Positions 1 to 8,367 of a stretch of 64,000 bases of DNA are shown here, piece by piece (position 1 is the first letter of the stretch; every line of letters begins with the position of its first letter). The stretch comes from Amycolatopsis sp. EV170708-02-1. Its GTDB lineage: Bacteria; Actinomycetota; Actinomycetes; Mycobacteriales; Pseudonocardiaceae. Where the stretch lies: the NCBI RefSeq assembly GCF_022479115.1, contig NZ_CP092497.1:3038001-3102000 (forward strand), read 5' to 3'. Below the pieces are notes generated by a model. It was not told the DNA's origin. It saw nothing but the letters and a program-made list of their open reading frames with translations, and did not search any database. A program made the position numbers and the translations under genes.

Positions 1-312
1 CGACCGCTCAAGGAGCTGGCACCCGGCGACTGGACGTCGGTGCACATCCTCACCGGCCCCGCTTCAGGCGCACGAATCGAACGCGAACTCGGCCGGCCAG
101 TCACCGTCGAGGGCGATGGCACGCACAGCGGGGACTATGTCCAGGACGGCAACCTGCTGGTGTTCGACCGGGACGGCTCCACCACGCGGATGGTCAGCCT
201 CGGCACTCTCGCTGCCCTTGGGGAGGGGAAGTACCGGGCCGATGTGGTCTTGCGGGCGCAGGGTGGGGCGATCACGATGACGAACCCGGACGGCCGCCCC
301 GCGGGTCGCTGA
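1..312 (+). CDS. 3' end of an unrecognised protein (partial)
   Basis: The reading frame is open from the left edge and stops at a TGA at 310-312, so about 103 C-terminal residues are visible. The GTG at 40 lies inside this open frame and need not be the start. The sequence is rich in short beta-type segments and glycines, with no signal peptide, membrane segment or motif that I recognise. Base composition is a little less GC-rich than the core genes to the right, like the restriction gene that follows. It probably belongs to the same foreign block. No function is proposed. Confidence 0.6.
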   Translation, partial: RPLKELAPGDWTSVHILTGPASGARIERELGRPVTVEGDGTHSGDYVQDGNLLVFDRDGSTTRMVSLGTLAALGEGKYRADVVLRAQGGAITMTNPDGRPAGR

Positions 313-770
313 TAGGGCCGATCTGGGTTTGGGAAACCAAATCGCGACCACCTCAGGGCATTCCCGCCAACGGACGAAGTGTTGTCTCGGCGAGTAAGTC
401 GGCCGAGCGGCGAGTTTCAGCTTGAGCTGGTCGTCCAGCCGCTCGCAGCTTGCTCGTGATGGCAGCACCGGCAACTGCGTATAACAGTCGTCCGGTGCTG
501 GATCGACTCGATCATGCGAGGACGATCTTGCGAGGAAGCCGTTGGTTCACGAGTCTCAGTTGCAACCCTGCTCCGCAGCCTCGTCTAGTCTGCGGACAGC
601 CCATGCTTGCGTCCTACGCGATGAGTCTGGACCTGCGACTGCGATCGACGTCACATGCGGGCGAAGGGACGCCTCCGAACCGGCAATGCCTCGATGTGGA
701 TGACCCGTTGGAAGGACGCATCTGTCGTGTCGGGCGCGGAACCGTCAGTGGCCGTCTCTAGAGTAGCGGG
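313..770. other. Intergenic stretch, no convincing gene
   Basis: This 458-bp stretch separates the partial gene from the restriction-modification gene. It contains an open frame at 450-761 of 103 codons, but its composition is Ser/Arg/Cys-rich and looks like a chance reading. No tRNA or clear inverted repeat was seen. The last bases before 771 lack a strong Shine-Dalgarno, so translation of the next gene may be leaderless or weakly initiated. Confidence 0.5.
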
Positions 771-3149
771 GTGACCTTGACTGCTCCCACGCCGGCAATC
801 AACTACGGCGAGTTTTTCACTCGCCGCTGGGTGGTCGACGTTCTGCTCGATATCACCGGCTACACCGCCGATCGCGACCTTGGCTCGCTGCATCTGCTTG
901 AACCGTCGTGCGGGTCCGGGGCGTTTCTTGGTCCGGCGGTCGAACGCTTGATCTCCTCCGCGCGGGCCTATGGGCATGATCTTGCGTTGCTCGGCGACGC
1001 TGTCCGCGCGTACGACTTGCAGTCGAAGCACGTCAAGACCGCCCGCCAGGTCTGCCGCGACTTGCTTGTTGCCGCAGGTGCGCCTGAGGATACCGCAACC
1101 GCACTCGCGAAAACCTGGGTGCGTCGTCAGGACTTTCTTCTTCCCGGTGTCGACGACCTGCCCGCCGATGTAGCCATCGGTAACCCTCCGTACATCCGTT
1201 ACGACGACCTCGACGCCGGCACGGCGATCGAGTACCGCCGTACATGGAGAACCATGAAGGGCCGCGGAGACATATACGTGGGTTTCTACGAGCGATGCCT
1301 CGCAATGCTGAAACCCGGCGGCCGGGTCGGTTTCATCTGCGCCGACCGCTGGATGCGGAACCAGTACGGCGAGGATTTGCGGGATCTGGTGTCGTCCCGA
1401 TATGCGGTCGAGCACGTTTGGACCATGCACGATGTCGACGCGTTCGAATCCGAAGTCTCCGCTTACCCGGCGATCACGGTGCTAGCCAATCAACCGCAGG
1501 GCACGGCGGTCGTGGCGGACGCTACTGCCGCGTTCGGCGAAACCTCGGCTCAGGCATTGGCCAAGTGGTCTCGGGATGAATCGATGACGCACTTCACCGA
1601 CACTGGCGTTAGGGCACACCGCCTCCCGCATTGGTTCCCAGCTGGCGAGATGTGGCCCACGGGTTCGCCGGCTCGCCTCGCCCTGATCGAGCGGCTCAAC
1701 GACGGCTTCGCATCATTGCACGACGAGGCTACAGGTACTCGCGTCGCAATCGGTATCGCTACTGGTGCTGATAAGGCTTATGTAACCAAGGACGCTGGCG
1801 TGGCGGAGTCGGGGAGACTGTTGCCACTCTCGATGCGGCGAGACCTGATGTCGGGTTCGTTCGAGTGGCAGGGCAACTACTTGGTGAACCCATGGGACGC
1901 TGCCGGTAACCTCGTCGATCTTGCGGACTACCCGCGCCTTGCCGCCTACCTGGGCGCGCACCCGGCGATCAAAGATCGATTCGTCGCAAAGAAGAACCCT
2001 GATCGTTGGCATCGCACCATCGACAAAGTGAACACCTCGATCATCGACAAGCCGAAGCTGTTGCTGCAGGATATGAAGGCACGTATTCACCCGGTTCTGG
2101 AGCCCGGCGGCCACTATCCTCATCACAATCTCTATTACGTCGTCTCGGACATGTGGGACTTGGAAGTCCTCGGCGGGATCCTGCTGTCCCGGATCGCGCA
2201 AGCCTTCATCGAGGCATACTGTGTACGAATGCGCGGCGGAACCCTGCGGTTCCAGGCTCAGTATCTGAAGAAGATCCGTGTGCCGTCGCCAACTGCGATC
2301 CCCAGCGAACTCGCCGATGAGCTGCGCAGCGCTTTCCGGGCGCGCGACATCGAAGCTGCGACCACTGCTGCGGCACGAGTTTACGGAATCGACCTCTTGG
2401 AGTACGAGCTGACCGATACAGTGCCGACCATGTCTCGTGAAGATGTCGAACCACTCCTGGTCAACTGGTGGAAAGCGAAAAACGAGGCCGCCGCGAGGCT
2501 TCTCGCAGACGGCAAGTCGGACACTGGAGCGCAGGCGCGCGACGCGCGGCACATGCAGAGCATCTCGATGTTCGTAAGGCAGATGTTCGTGGACGCAGGG
2601 CTCGCCGAGTCGGACGTTACCGTGGACGGCATCGTTCCGGGTTACTACCGCCGCTCGAAGAACTGGGATGTGGTGGCGATGCACAAGGGCCATCTGGTGG
2701 GCCTTGTGGAGTTGAAGTCGCAAGCGTCGAGCTCGGGTAACAATGCGAACAACCGCATCGAAGAAGCGATTGGTAGCGCTGTCGACGCGAAGGCAGTACA
2801 GGAACTGACAGGAGCGTTCGGCAACCTCGGGGTCTGGACCGCGTGGTGTATGACATTTAACCGAGATGCGGAGAGTGGTCAACCCATTCGGTCGCGGAAG
2901 TCGAAAATCCGCATCCCCCTCGAGGACCCCGCGTTCAAGAGCATGACGTACGCTAGTCAGTACGCCATCGCGCTTGAACGGCTCATCTCGCAGAAGGTCT
3001 ATGACGCAGGATGGATGGTGCTCACATGGCTCAACGATGACGGCACCGTTGATTACGTCGAGCCGATCCCGACTGCAACAGCCGAAACCTTGGCTACCCA
3101 GATCGAGGCGCGGGTCAAGTTCGCGATTCAAGCGCTGCGTAACGAGTAG
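771..3149 (+). CDS. Fused restriction-modification protein: N6-adenine methyltransferase plus PaeR7I/XhoI-type nuclease
   Basis: The GTG start gives 792 residues. The N-terminal half is a class-I adenine methyltransferase: SAM-binding motif EPSCGSGAF at residues 44-52 and catalytic NPPY at 138-141, followed by a target-recognition-like middle region of the Eco57I/M.PaeR7I kind. The C-terminal third, from about residue 590, matches the XhoI/PaeR7I endonuclease fold. It has NWD (Asp633), then VELKSQ (Glu647, Lys649) as a PD-(D/E)XK site, then a GNN-NNR-EEAIGSAVD segment and a late segment with a YASQYAIALERL core, both conserved in that family. Known PaeR7I-type systems have separate M and R genes, so this is a natural fusion. 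By family inference it would recognise CTCGAG, but this is not shown by the sequence. Third-position GC is lower than in neighbours, suggesting transfer. No separate control gene is visible. Confidence 0.85.
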   Translation: MTLTAPTPAINYGEFFTRRWVVDVLLDITGYTADRDLGSLHLLEPSCGSGAFLGPAVERLISSARAYGHDLALLGDAVRAYDLQSKHVKTARQVCRDLLVAAGAPEDTATALAKTWVRRQDFLLPGVDDLPADVAIGNPPYIRYDDLDAGTAIEYRRTWRTMKGRGDIYVGFYERCLAMLKPGGRVGFICADRWMRNQYGEDLRDLVSSRYAVEHVWTMHDVDAFESEVSAYPAITVLANQPQGTAVVADATAAFGETSAQALAKWSRDESMTHFTDTGVRAHRLPHWFPAGEMWPTGSPARLALIERLNDGFASLHDEATGTRVAIGIATGADKAYVTKDAGVAESGRLLPLSMRRDLMSGSFEWQGNYLVNPWDAAGNLVDLADYPRLAAYLGAHPAIKDRFVAKKNPDRWHRTIDKVNTSIIDKPKLLLQDMKARIHPVLEPGGHYPHHNLYYVVSDMWDLEVLGGILLSRIAQAFIEAYCVRMRGGTLRFQAQYLKKIRVPSPTAIPSELADELRSAFRARDIEAATTAAARVYGIDLLEYELTDTVPTMSREDVEPLLVNWWKAKNEAAARLLADGKSDTGAQARDARHMQSISMFVRQMFVDAGLAESDVTVDGIVPGYYRRSKNWDVVAMHKGHLVGLVELKSQASSSGNNANNRIEEAIGSAVDAKAVQELTGAFGNLGVWTAWCMTFNRDAESGQPIRSRKSKIRIPLEDPAFKSMTYASQYAIALERLISQKVYDAGWMVLTWLNDDGTVDYVEPIPTATAETLATQIEARVKFAIQALRNE

Positions 3150-3494
3150 CCGAGTCAGCCGAACCGATGTCCGACCCTGCAGGTCGGTGACGCTGCTTCG
3201 GGTCGAATTCCGTGTCAGACGAGTTCACTGGCGCTGTTCCCGCACTGGAGAATTCGATCTCCAATGCGGGCACAGCGCCATGACTCGCGTAGCCTGAACA
3301 AGTTGAATGTGATTCTTGTCGGACACTGGAAGGTCGAAACCCGCTGTGTCGTGCGGCCCCTATCCACTTGACTGGCATCCAGGCCGTGGAGAGCGGCTTC
3401 CGTACCCGCCACTTGGGCGACGGGGCATGCAACCCGAGGTTATACAGCCGAGCTGCCATTCCAGCAACGAAAGTTGGTAGCCGGAAGGATCATG
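3150..3494. repeat. Gap with strong imperfect hairpin (3230-3279)
   Basis: This 345-bp gap follows the restriction gene. A small hairpin at 3171-3187 has 6-bp arms (CCGACC/GGTCGG). A larger one at 3230-3279 has 22-base arms with 20 pairs and two mismatches around a 6-base loop, outer arm GGCGCTGT/ACAGCGCC. No T-run follows on either strand, so it is not a textbook intrinsic terminator. It could be a terminator acting without a U-tract, a mobile repeat, or a recombination site. The remainder up to the tRNA shows nothing coding. Confidence 0.55.
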
Positions 3495-3567
3495 TGCCCC
3501 CGGCAGGATTCGAACCTGCGACACCCGCTTTAGGAGAGCGGTGCTCTATCCCCTGAGCTACGAGGGC
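3495..3567 (-). tRNA. tRNA-Arg (anticodon CCT)
   Basis: The 73-nt minus-strand sequence folds as a complete cloverleaf: 7-bp acceptor stem with one G-U pair, D stem GCTC/GAGC, anticodon stem CCGCT/AGCGG with loop CTCCTAA (anticodon CCT, reading AGG), T stem GCAGG/CCTGC with TTCGAAT loop, discriminator A. CCA is not encoded. Its 3' end faces the lower-GC restriction block, the usual geometry for an integrative element that used the tRNA 3' end as attachment site. No second copy of the tRNA 3' end occurs in the window. Confidence 0.95.
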
Positions 3568-3923
3568 ATGTACTGCCAGGCACAGCCTACCGGGTGACCG
3601 CCCCGGCCGGGCAAGAGGGCTGAGCAATCGAGCGGCCGGCCCGGTGAAAGCCCCGAATGCCCCGAACGGCGGTTGCGCGACCGACGCCCCAAGATCTGCG
3701 GCCGGACAGCGCCACTGGCCGCCCAGTGACACTCGACCTGCGGATCCGCCCAGGAGCAGCGACACTCAGGCCCAGGAGAACAGGGTCTGAATCGAGCGCT
3801 AGATCGACACAGATGACCCGCGCGGGTCACTCGTACGTGTCTGGTTTCGAAACCCTGAACAACAGTAGGTAATCTTCGTTAACGGGACGCGAGACGCCGC
3901 TCCCCGGCTGCCGGAGGGCTTCG
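3568..3923. other. Intergenic region between tRNA-Arg and an orphan regulator
   Basis: This 356-bp stretch must carry the divergent promoters of the tRNA (minus) and of the regulator at 3924 (plus). No open frame has convincing coding character. An AT-richer patch at 3843-3890 lies just upstream of the regulator and is the likely promoter. No recognisable operator was found. Confidence 0.4.
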
Positions 3924-4577
3924 TTGATCAAGCTCATGTTCGCCGACGACGAGGAACTGGTCCGTTCGGGCCTGCGTGCCATGATGTCGGGCGCTGCCGA
4001 TATCGAGATCGTGGGCGAGGCGAGCGACGGGAGATCAGCGGTCGAGGTCGCCCGGAGGTACCACCCCGACGTCGCGTTGCTCGACATCAAGATGCGCGCG
4101 CCTGACGACGGCATTCGCGCGCTGAGGGCCATCCTCGCGCTGCCGGATCCGCCGACGGTGGCGATGTTGACCACGTTCGACATCGACGACTACGTCAGTC
4201 TCGCGCTCAGGCTCGGGGCCAACGGCTTCCTGCTGAAGGACATCGACCCGGCGGCGCTGCTCAGGGCGGTGCGCGACCTGGCCCGCGGTGGCGCGGTGCT
4301 CGACCCCGGGGTCGCGGCGCGCATGGTGCAGTCGCATCGGGACGAGCAGCGGGCCGCGCAGCCGGCGCGCAAGCTGCTCGCGTCGTTGTCCGAGCGGGAG
4401 CGCGAGGTCGTCGGGCTGATCGGGCAGGGGCTGTCCAACGCCGAGATCGGCGGGCGCCTGCACCTGTCCGAGGCCACGGTCAAGGGGTACGTCTCGGCCG
4501 TCCTGTCCAAGATCGGCGCGGCGAACCGGGTGCAGGCCGCGCTGCTGGCCTACCGCGGTGGCCTGCTCGACCAGTAA
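3924..4577 (+). CDS. NarL/FixJ-family response regulator (orphan)
   Basis: A cytoplasmic two-component regulator of 217 residues, a normal length for the family. The N-terminal receiver domain (residues 1-120) has the acidic pair Asp8/Asp9, phospho-acceptor Asp54 (ALLDIKM) and Lys in FLLKD. The C-terminal LuxR-type helix-turn-helix (about 150-212) contains LSEREREVVGLIGQGLSNAE. Translation starts at TTG 3924 with GGAGGG upstream. No histidine kinase is adjacent, so its partner is unknown. The next gene overlaps its TAA by one base (TAATG), suggesting co-translation with the TRIC-family membrane protein. Confidence 0.88.
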   Translation: MIKLMFADDEELVRSGLRAMMSGAADIEIVGEASDGRSAVEVARRYHPDVALLDIKMRAPDDGIRALRAILALPDPPTVAMLTTFDIDDYVSLALRLGANGFLLKDIDPAALLRAVRDLARGGAVLDPGVAARMVQSHRDEQRAAQPARKLLASLSEREREVVGLIGQGLSNAEIGGRLHLSEATVKGYVSAVLSKIGAANRVQAALLAYRGGLLDQ

Positions 4578-5191
4578 TGATCCTCACCGCGCTCGAGTTC
4601 CTCGGCTTGATCGCGTTCGCCGCTTCGGGGGCGCTCGCGGCGGTGCGGTCCAGGTTGGACGTCTTCGGGGTCGTGGTCGTCGGGCTGACGACCGCGCTCG
4701 GCGGCGGGGTCATCCGTGACGTCCTGCTCGGGATCACGCCGCCCACGACCCTGCGGACCTGGCCTTATCTCGCGGTCTGCGGCGGGACGGCGCTGGTCGT
4801 GTTCGTCTTCCATCCGCAGATCGCGAAGCTGCGGCGTGCCGTGCTCCTCGCTGACGCGCTCGGGCTCGGGGTGTTCGCGACGGCGGGGACCACCATCGCG
4901 TTGAACGCGGGCGCCACTCCCTACGCGGCGTGCTTGATCGGCATGACGACGGGTATCGGCGGCGGTGCGGTGCGTGATCTCCTACTGCGGGAAATCCCGC
5001 TCGTGCTGCGGAAGGAGATCTACGCGGTCGCGGCGCTCGCGGGGGCCGTGCTCGTCGTGATCGGTCACGCTCTGCGACTGCCGCCGGGGCCGGTGACGGT
5101 GGTAGCAGCCGCCGCGGTCGTGGGGGTCCGGATGCTCGCTTTGTGGCGGAGATGGAACGCACCCGTTGCAAAGGGGCCCGAGACCGGCTGA
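4577..5191 (+). CDS. TRIC/UPF0126-family channel-like membrane protein
   Basis: A 204-residue polytopic membrane protein made of two related UPF0126 (YadS/YicG) halves. Each half has the signature glycine segment followed by VRD/IRD (GGGVIRDVLLG near residue 35-45, GGGAVRDLLLRE near 130-141). About seven hydrophobic helices are visible. Bacterial members of the TRIC family are trimeric cation (K+-type) channels. The ATG overlaps the stop of the preceding regulator by one base, so the two genes are probably one transcript. The substrate here is not determined by sequence. Confidence 0.85.
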   Translation: MILTALEFLGLIAFAASGALAAVRSRLDVFGVVVVGLTTALGGGVIRDVLLGITPPTTLRTWPYLAVCGGTALVVFVFHPQIAKLRRAVLLADALGLGVFATAGTTIALNAGATPYAACLIGMTTGIGGGAVRDLLLREIPLVLRKEIYAVAALAGAVLVVIGHALRLPPGPVTVVAAAAVVGVRMLALWRRWNAPVAKGPETG

Positions 5192-5238
5192 AACGTCTTC
5201 CGGACCGCCGGATTTCCTTTGTTGGTTCTGTGTGTGTT

Positions 5239-5256
5239 CTTAGGCGAGTCTCAGCA
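5239..5256 (+). promoter_or_regulatory. Candidate MprA box in front of mprA
   Basis: The sequence CTTAGGC at 5239 and CTCAGCA at 5250 form a direct repeat with exactly 11 bp pitch, 20 bp before the mprA ATG. MprA of M. tuberculosis recognises loosely conserved direct repeats and autoregulates. A better copy lies before the HtrA protease gene at 10282. The assignment to MprA is inference from context and repeat geometry. Confidence 0.5.
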
Positions 5257-5276
5257 CTCTGCGTAAGACTGTCGCC

Positions 5277-5969
5277 ATGCGCATCCTCGTAGTGGACGAC
5301 GACAGGGCCGTCCGTGAATCACTCAGGCGATCCCTTGAGTTCAACGGCTACCAGGTGGAGCTGGCCGGGGACGGCGCGCAGGCCCTGGAAGCGATCATCG
5401 CCAACAGACCCGACGCGATGGTCCTCGACGTGATGATGCCGCGGCTCGACGGCCTGGAGGTCGCCCGGCGCCTGCGAAGCACCGGTGACGACCTGCCGAT
5501 TCTCGTGCTGACCGCGCGGGACACGGTGTCCGACCGGGTGTCCGGCCTCGACGCCGGCGCCGACGACTACCTGCCGAAGCCCTTCGCGCTCGAAGAGCTG
5601 CTCGCGCGCCTTCGCGCGCTTCTGCGCCGGGCGATCCCGGATCCGCAGGCCGGCCAGAACGCCGAGGTCCTCTCGTTCGCGGACCTCACCTTGGATCCGG
5701 GGACGCGCGAGGTGCGCCGGGGTGGGCGGGAGATCAGTCTCACCAGGACCGAATTCGCCCTCCTCGAACTGTTCCTCTCCTACCCGAAGCACGTTCTGAC
5801 CCGCAGCCGGATCCTGGAGGAAGTGTGGGGATACGACTTCCCGACGTCGGGCAACGCGCTGGAGGTCTACGTCGGCTATTTGCGCCGAAAGACCGAGGCT
5901 GGGAGCGAACCGAGGCTGATCCACACGGTGCGGGGAGTGGGCTACGTCCTGAGGGAAACCCCGCCGTGA
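5277..5969 (+). CDS. mprA: OmpR-family response regulator, MprA type
   Basis: A 230-residue two-component DNA-binding regulator. The receiver domain has the acidic pocket VDDDR at residues 6-10, phospho-acceptor Asp51 ([13 protein letters not shown]) and Lys in the DDYLPKPF segment near 101. The winged-helix output domain (about 130-228) ends with [11 protein letters not shown]. It is followed, with a GTGA overlap, by its sensor kinase, and downstream lies an HtrA-like protease. In mycobacteria MprAB controls envelope stress genes including the protease pepD, and the local gene content agrees with that role. Confidence 0.88.
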   Translation: MRILVVDDDRAVRESLRRSLEFNGYQVELAGDGAQALEAIIANRPDAMVLDVMMPRLDGLEVARRLRSTGDDLPILVLTARDTVSDRVSGLDAGADDYLPKPFALEELLARLRALLRRAIPDPQAGQNAEVLSFADLTLDPGTREVRRGGREISLTRTEFALLELFLSYPKHVLTRSRILEEVWGYDFPTSGNALEVYVGYLRRKTEAGSEPRLIHTVRGVGYVLRETPP

Positions 5970-7390
5970 CCGAGCCGGTCCCGGTCGTCGACGTGTCCGA
6001 AAAGGATCCGCGCGGCGACCGCTGGGGCACGCGGCGCTTCTCGCTCCGCGGCCGGGTGACGCTGCTCGCGGCAGTTTCGGTGGCGGGTGCGGTGGCGCTG
6101 GTCTCCCTCGGCGCGTATCTCGTCGTGAAGGAGAACCTCTACCAGCAGGTGGACGACAACCTGCTCGCCCGCGCGCAGGCCGCGGTCGATTCGCCGCAGG
6201 TGCAGACCGAGCTGCAGCAGGTCCCCGGGGCCTTCCTGGCCAGCGCGGATCTGCAGATCGGCCAGCTGACGGTGGGGCAGAAGGTCCGGCTGACCTATCC
6301 GCAATCCGGCAGCCGCCCGCCGTACGGCGACGACGAGATCGCCGTCGCCTCCGGGGACAAGGCCTTCTCCCTGCGCACCGACCCGAAGACCGACAGCCGG
6401 GTCGTCGCGCTCCCGCAGGGCGCCGGTCAGGCGATGGTGCTCGCCCAGTCTCTCGGCCCGACCAAACGCACCCTGAACGAGCTTTCGGTGGTCCTGTTCC
6501 TGATCGGCGGCGCCGGGATCCTGGTCGCCGCGGCGGCGGGAACGGCGGTCGCGAGAGCGGGCCTGAGGCCGGTCGACCGGCTCACCTCGGCGGCGGAACG
6601 CGTCGCCACCACGGGTGACCTGCGGCCGATCCCGGTGAGCGGCGACGACGAACTCGCCCGCCTGACCCAGAGTTTCAACACCATGCTGGGCACGGTCGCC
6701 GAATCGCAGGAACGGCAACGGCAGCTCGTCGCGGACGCCGGACACGAACTCCGCACCCCGCTGACCTCGTTGCGCACGAACCTGGAACTCCTGCTGTCCG
6801 CGAGCAGACCGGGCGCGCGGACGTTGTCCGACGAGGACCGCAGCGACATCGAGGCCGACATCCGCGGCCAGCTCGACGAGCTGACCCAGCTGATCGGCGA
6901 CCTCGTCGAACTCGCGCGCCAGGACGAGCCGCGGATCGAGCACGAGCGGGTCGAGATGGTCGACGTCGTCGAGCGCGCGCTGGACCGGGCGCGCCGCCGC
7001 GCGGGCGAGATCGAATTCGACGTCTCGCTCCAGCCGTGGGTGCTGACCGGTGACACCAGCGCGCTGGAGCGCGCGGTGCTGAACCTGCTGGACAACGCGG
7101 TGAAGTTCTCGCCGGAAGGGTCGACGGTCGGGGTCCGGCTGTACCCGGTCGGCGACGGCACGGCGGTGCTCGAAGTCGAGGACTCCGGGCCGGGCATCGC
7201 CGACGAGGATCTGCCGAAGGTGTTCGACCGCTTCTATCGCTCGTCGGAGGCACGGACGCTGCCCGGTTCCGGGCTCGGCCTCGCCATCGTCCAGCACGCG
7301 GCGCAGCGGCACGGCGGCGACGTCTACGCGGGCCGCGCGTCCACCGGCGGCGCGCTGATGACCTTGCGGCTCCCGGGAGCCCCGGCCTGA
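5966..7390 (+). CDS. mprB: Sensor histidine kinase, MprB type
   Basis: Starts at GTG 5966, overlapping the mprA stop by four bases; a longer upstream frame is only read-through of mprA. The 474-residue protein has a first membrane helix near residues 30-53, an extracytoplasmic loop of about 110 residues, a second helix near 172-195, a HAMP segment, a HisKA domain with phospho-acceptor His260 in [11 protein letters not shown], and an HATPase_c domain with [10 protein letters not shown] and DSGPGIA motifs. It phosphorylates the preceding regulator in response to envelope stress in the mycobacterial model. Confidence 0.88.
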   Translation: MTEPVPVVDVSEKDPRGDRWGTRRFSLRGRVTLLAAVSVAGAVALVSLGAYLVVKENLYQQVDDNLLARAQAAVDSPQVQTELQQVPGAFLASADLQIGQLTVGQKVRLTYPQSGSRPPYGDDEIAVASGDKAFSLRTDPKTDSRVVALPQGAGQAMVLAQSLGPTKRTLNELSVVLFLIGGAGILVAAAAGTAVARAGLRPVDRLTSAAERVATTGDLRPIPVSGDDELARLTQSFNTMLGTVAESQERQRQLVADAGHELRTPLTSLRTNLELLLSASRPGARTLSDEDRSDIEADIRGQLDELTQLIGDLVELARQDEPRIEHERVEMVDVVERALDRARRRAGEIEFDVSLQPWVLTGDTSALERAVLNLLDNAVKFSPEGSTVGVRLYPVGDGTAVLEVEDSGPGIADEDLPKVFDRFYRSSEARTLPGSGLGLAIVQHAAQRHGGDVYAGRASTGGALMTLRLPGAPA

Positions 7391-7405
7391 TTACTCTGAC
7401 GGGTG

Positions 7406-7924
7406 ATGAGCACCGAGAACGCGCCTGAGCCGCCGCCCCGCCGTCTGCTGTGGACACTGCTGGTGGCCGCGGTGCTGCTGGCCGCCGACCAGCTGACCAA
7501 ATGGTGGGCCGTCGACGCCCTCACCGATCACGCGCCGATACCGGTGATCGGCGATTTCATCCGGTTCCGGCTGCTCTACAACCCGGGCGCGGCGTTCTCG
7601 CTGGGCGCGAACTCCACCTGGATCTTCGCGATCCTGGCCGCGGCCGCGGTGGTCGCGCTGCTGTGGATCTCCCGCAAGGTCCGTTCGGCGGGCTGGGCGA
7701 TTTCGCTCGGGCTGCTGCTCGGTGGCGCGACGACCCATCTGGGCGACCGCCTGTTCCGCGAGCCCGGCTTCGCGCGCGGCCACGTCGTCGACTTCATCGA
7801 CTACAACGGCTGGTTCGTCGGGAACGTCGCGGACATCGCGCTGTTCTTCGGCGCCGTCTCGCTGTTCGTGCTGAGCTTCCGCGGCGTCCCGATCGACGGC
7901 GTCAAGGAGACGGCGGAGGACTGA
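7406..7924 (+). CDS. lspA: Lipoprotein signal peptidase (signal peptidase II)
   Basis: A 172-residue inner-membrane aspartyl protease that removes signal peptides from prolipoproteins after lipidation. Four hydrophobic helices are visible. The family motifs are present: YNPGAAFSLG after the second helix, and the two catalytic aspartates in HVVDFI (Asp129) and NVADIA (Asp143). The usual GNLIDR segment is changed to THLGDRL, a mild divergence. ATG 7406 is preferred over the GTG three bases upstream. The 3' end overlaps the convergent VOC gene by 23 bp. It is a probable clearing enzyme for the lipoproteins encoded near the right end of the window. Confidence 0.88.
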   Translation: MSTENAPEPPPRRLLWTLLVAAVLLAADQLTKWWAVDALTDHAPIPVIGDFIRFRLLYNPGAAFSLGANSTWIFAILAAAAVVALLWISRKVRSAGWAISLGLLLGGATTHLGDRLFREPGFARGHVVDFIDYNGWFVGNVADIALFFGAVSLFVLSFRGVPIDGVKETAED

Positions 7925-8285
7925 CGAGGCAGAACTCGTTCCCTTCAGGATCCGCGAGTACGACCAATCCCTCTTCATGGTGCGCGAGGACGCGCGCGCC
8001 CAGGGCGACGAGCCGTTCGACGCTGTCTCCGGTCAGGTCCAGATGCACGCGGTTCTTGACGACCTTCGATTCCGGCACCAGGTTGAAGAAGAGCCGGGGC
8101 CCCGTTTCCGCTTCGACCAGCACCGAAGGATCGTCTTCGGGACCGGAAAACCCCAGGGAACGAAGGCGATCAAGCTCCTCTTCGTCGTAGGGTGCGACTT
8201 CGTAGCCGTCGAGCGCGGCCGCCCAGAAGCGGGCGAGCGAAGCCGGATGACGGCAGTCGAAGACGACGTCGCGAAGCCTGGCCAT
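7902..8285 (-). CDS. VOC-superfamily glyoxalase-like protein
   Basis: A 127-residue protein of two paired beta-alpha-beta-beta-beta modules typical of the vicinal oxygen chelate fold. It has a first-module motif of the PASLARFWAAALDGYEV type and a final DPEGNEFCLVSP segment, where the Glu can serve as a metal ligand. The subgroup is the short actinobacterial glyoxalase-like proteins whose substrates are unknown. It is transcribed against lspA and diverges from the DeoR regulator, with a 3' overlap of 23 bp. No pathway can be assigned. Confidence 0.8.
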   Translation of the reverse strand: MARLRDVVFDCRHPASLARFWAAALDGYEVAPYDEEELDRLRSLGFSGPEDDPSVLVEAETGPRLFFNLVPESKVVKNRVHLDLTGDSVERLVALGARVLAHHEEGLVVLADPEGNEFCLVSPPPSP

Positions 8286-8331
8286 GGCGCCATGGTGGCA
8301 GGCGGCTCATCTCGTCGCGCCATGTTTGATC

Positions 8332-8348
8332 GTGTAGGATTTTGTGTA
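8332..8348 (+). promoter_or_regulatory. Candidate promoter/operator before the DeoR-galT operon
   Basis: A good -10 hexamer, TAGGAT, lies at 8335-8340, followed by an AT-rich stretch and a GGGAGG ribosome-binding site before the GTG at 8368. GTGTA occurs at 8332 and again at 8344, a 12-bp direct repeat overlapping the -10, so it could be where the DeoR protein represses its own operon. This is from inspection only. Confidence 0.35.
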
Positions 8349-8367
8349 ATTCATCCAGGGAGGCTCC

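Noticed and set aside
64..474. 136-codon minus-strand open frame overlapping the partial first gene
   Set aside because: It lies antisense to a better-supported frame and has no coding-like codon bias.
450..761. 103-codon plus-strand open frame before the restriction gene
   Set aside because: Composition is Ser/Arg/Cys-rich with no recognisable domain or ribosome-binding site, and third-position GC is not biased as in real genes; likely chance.
5825..5965. 47-codon upstream extension of the MprB frame
   Set aside because: It is read-through of the mprA sequence in another frame; the GTGA overlap start at 5966 gives a normal MprB N-terminus.
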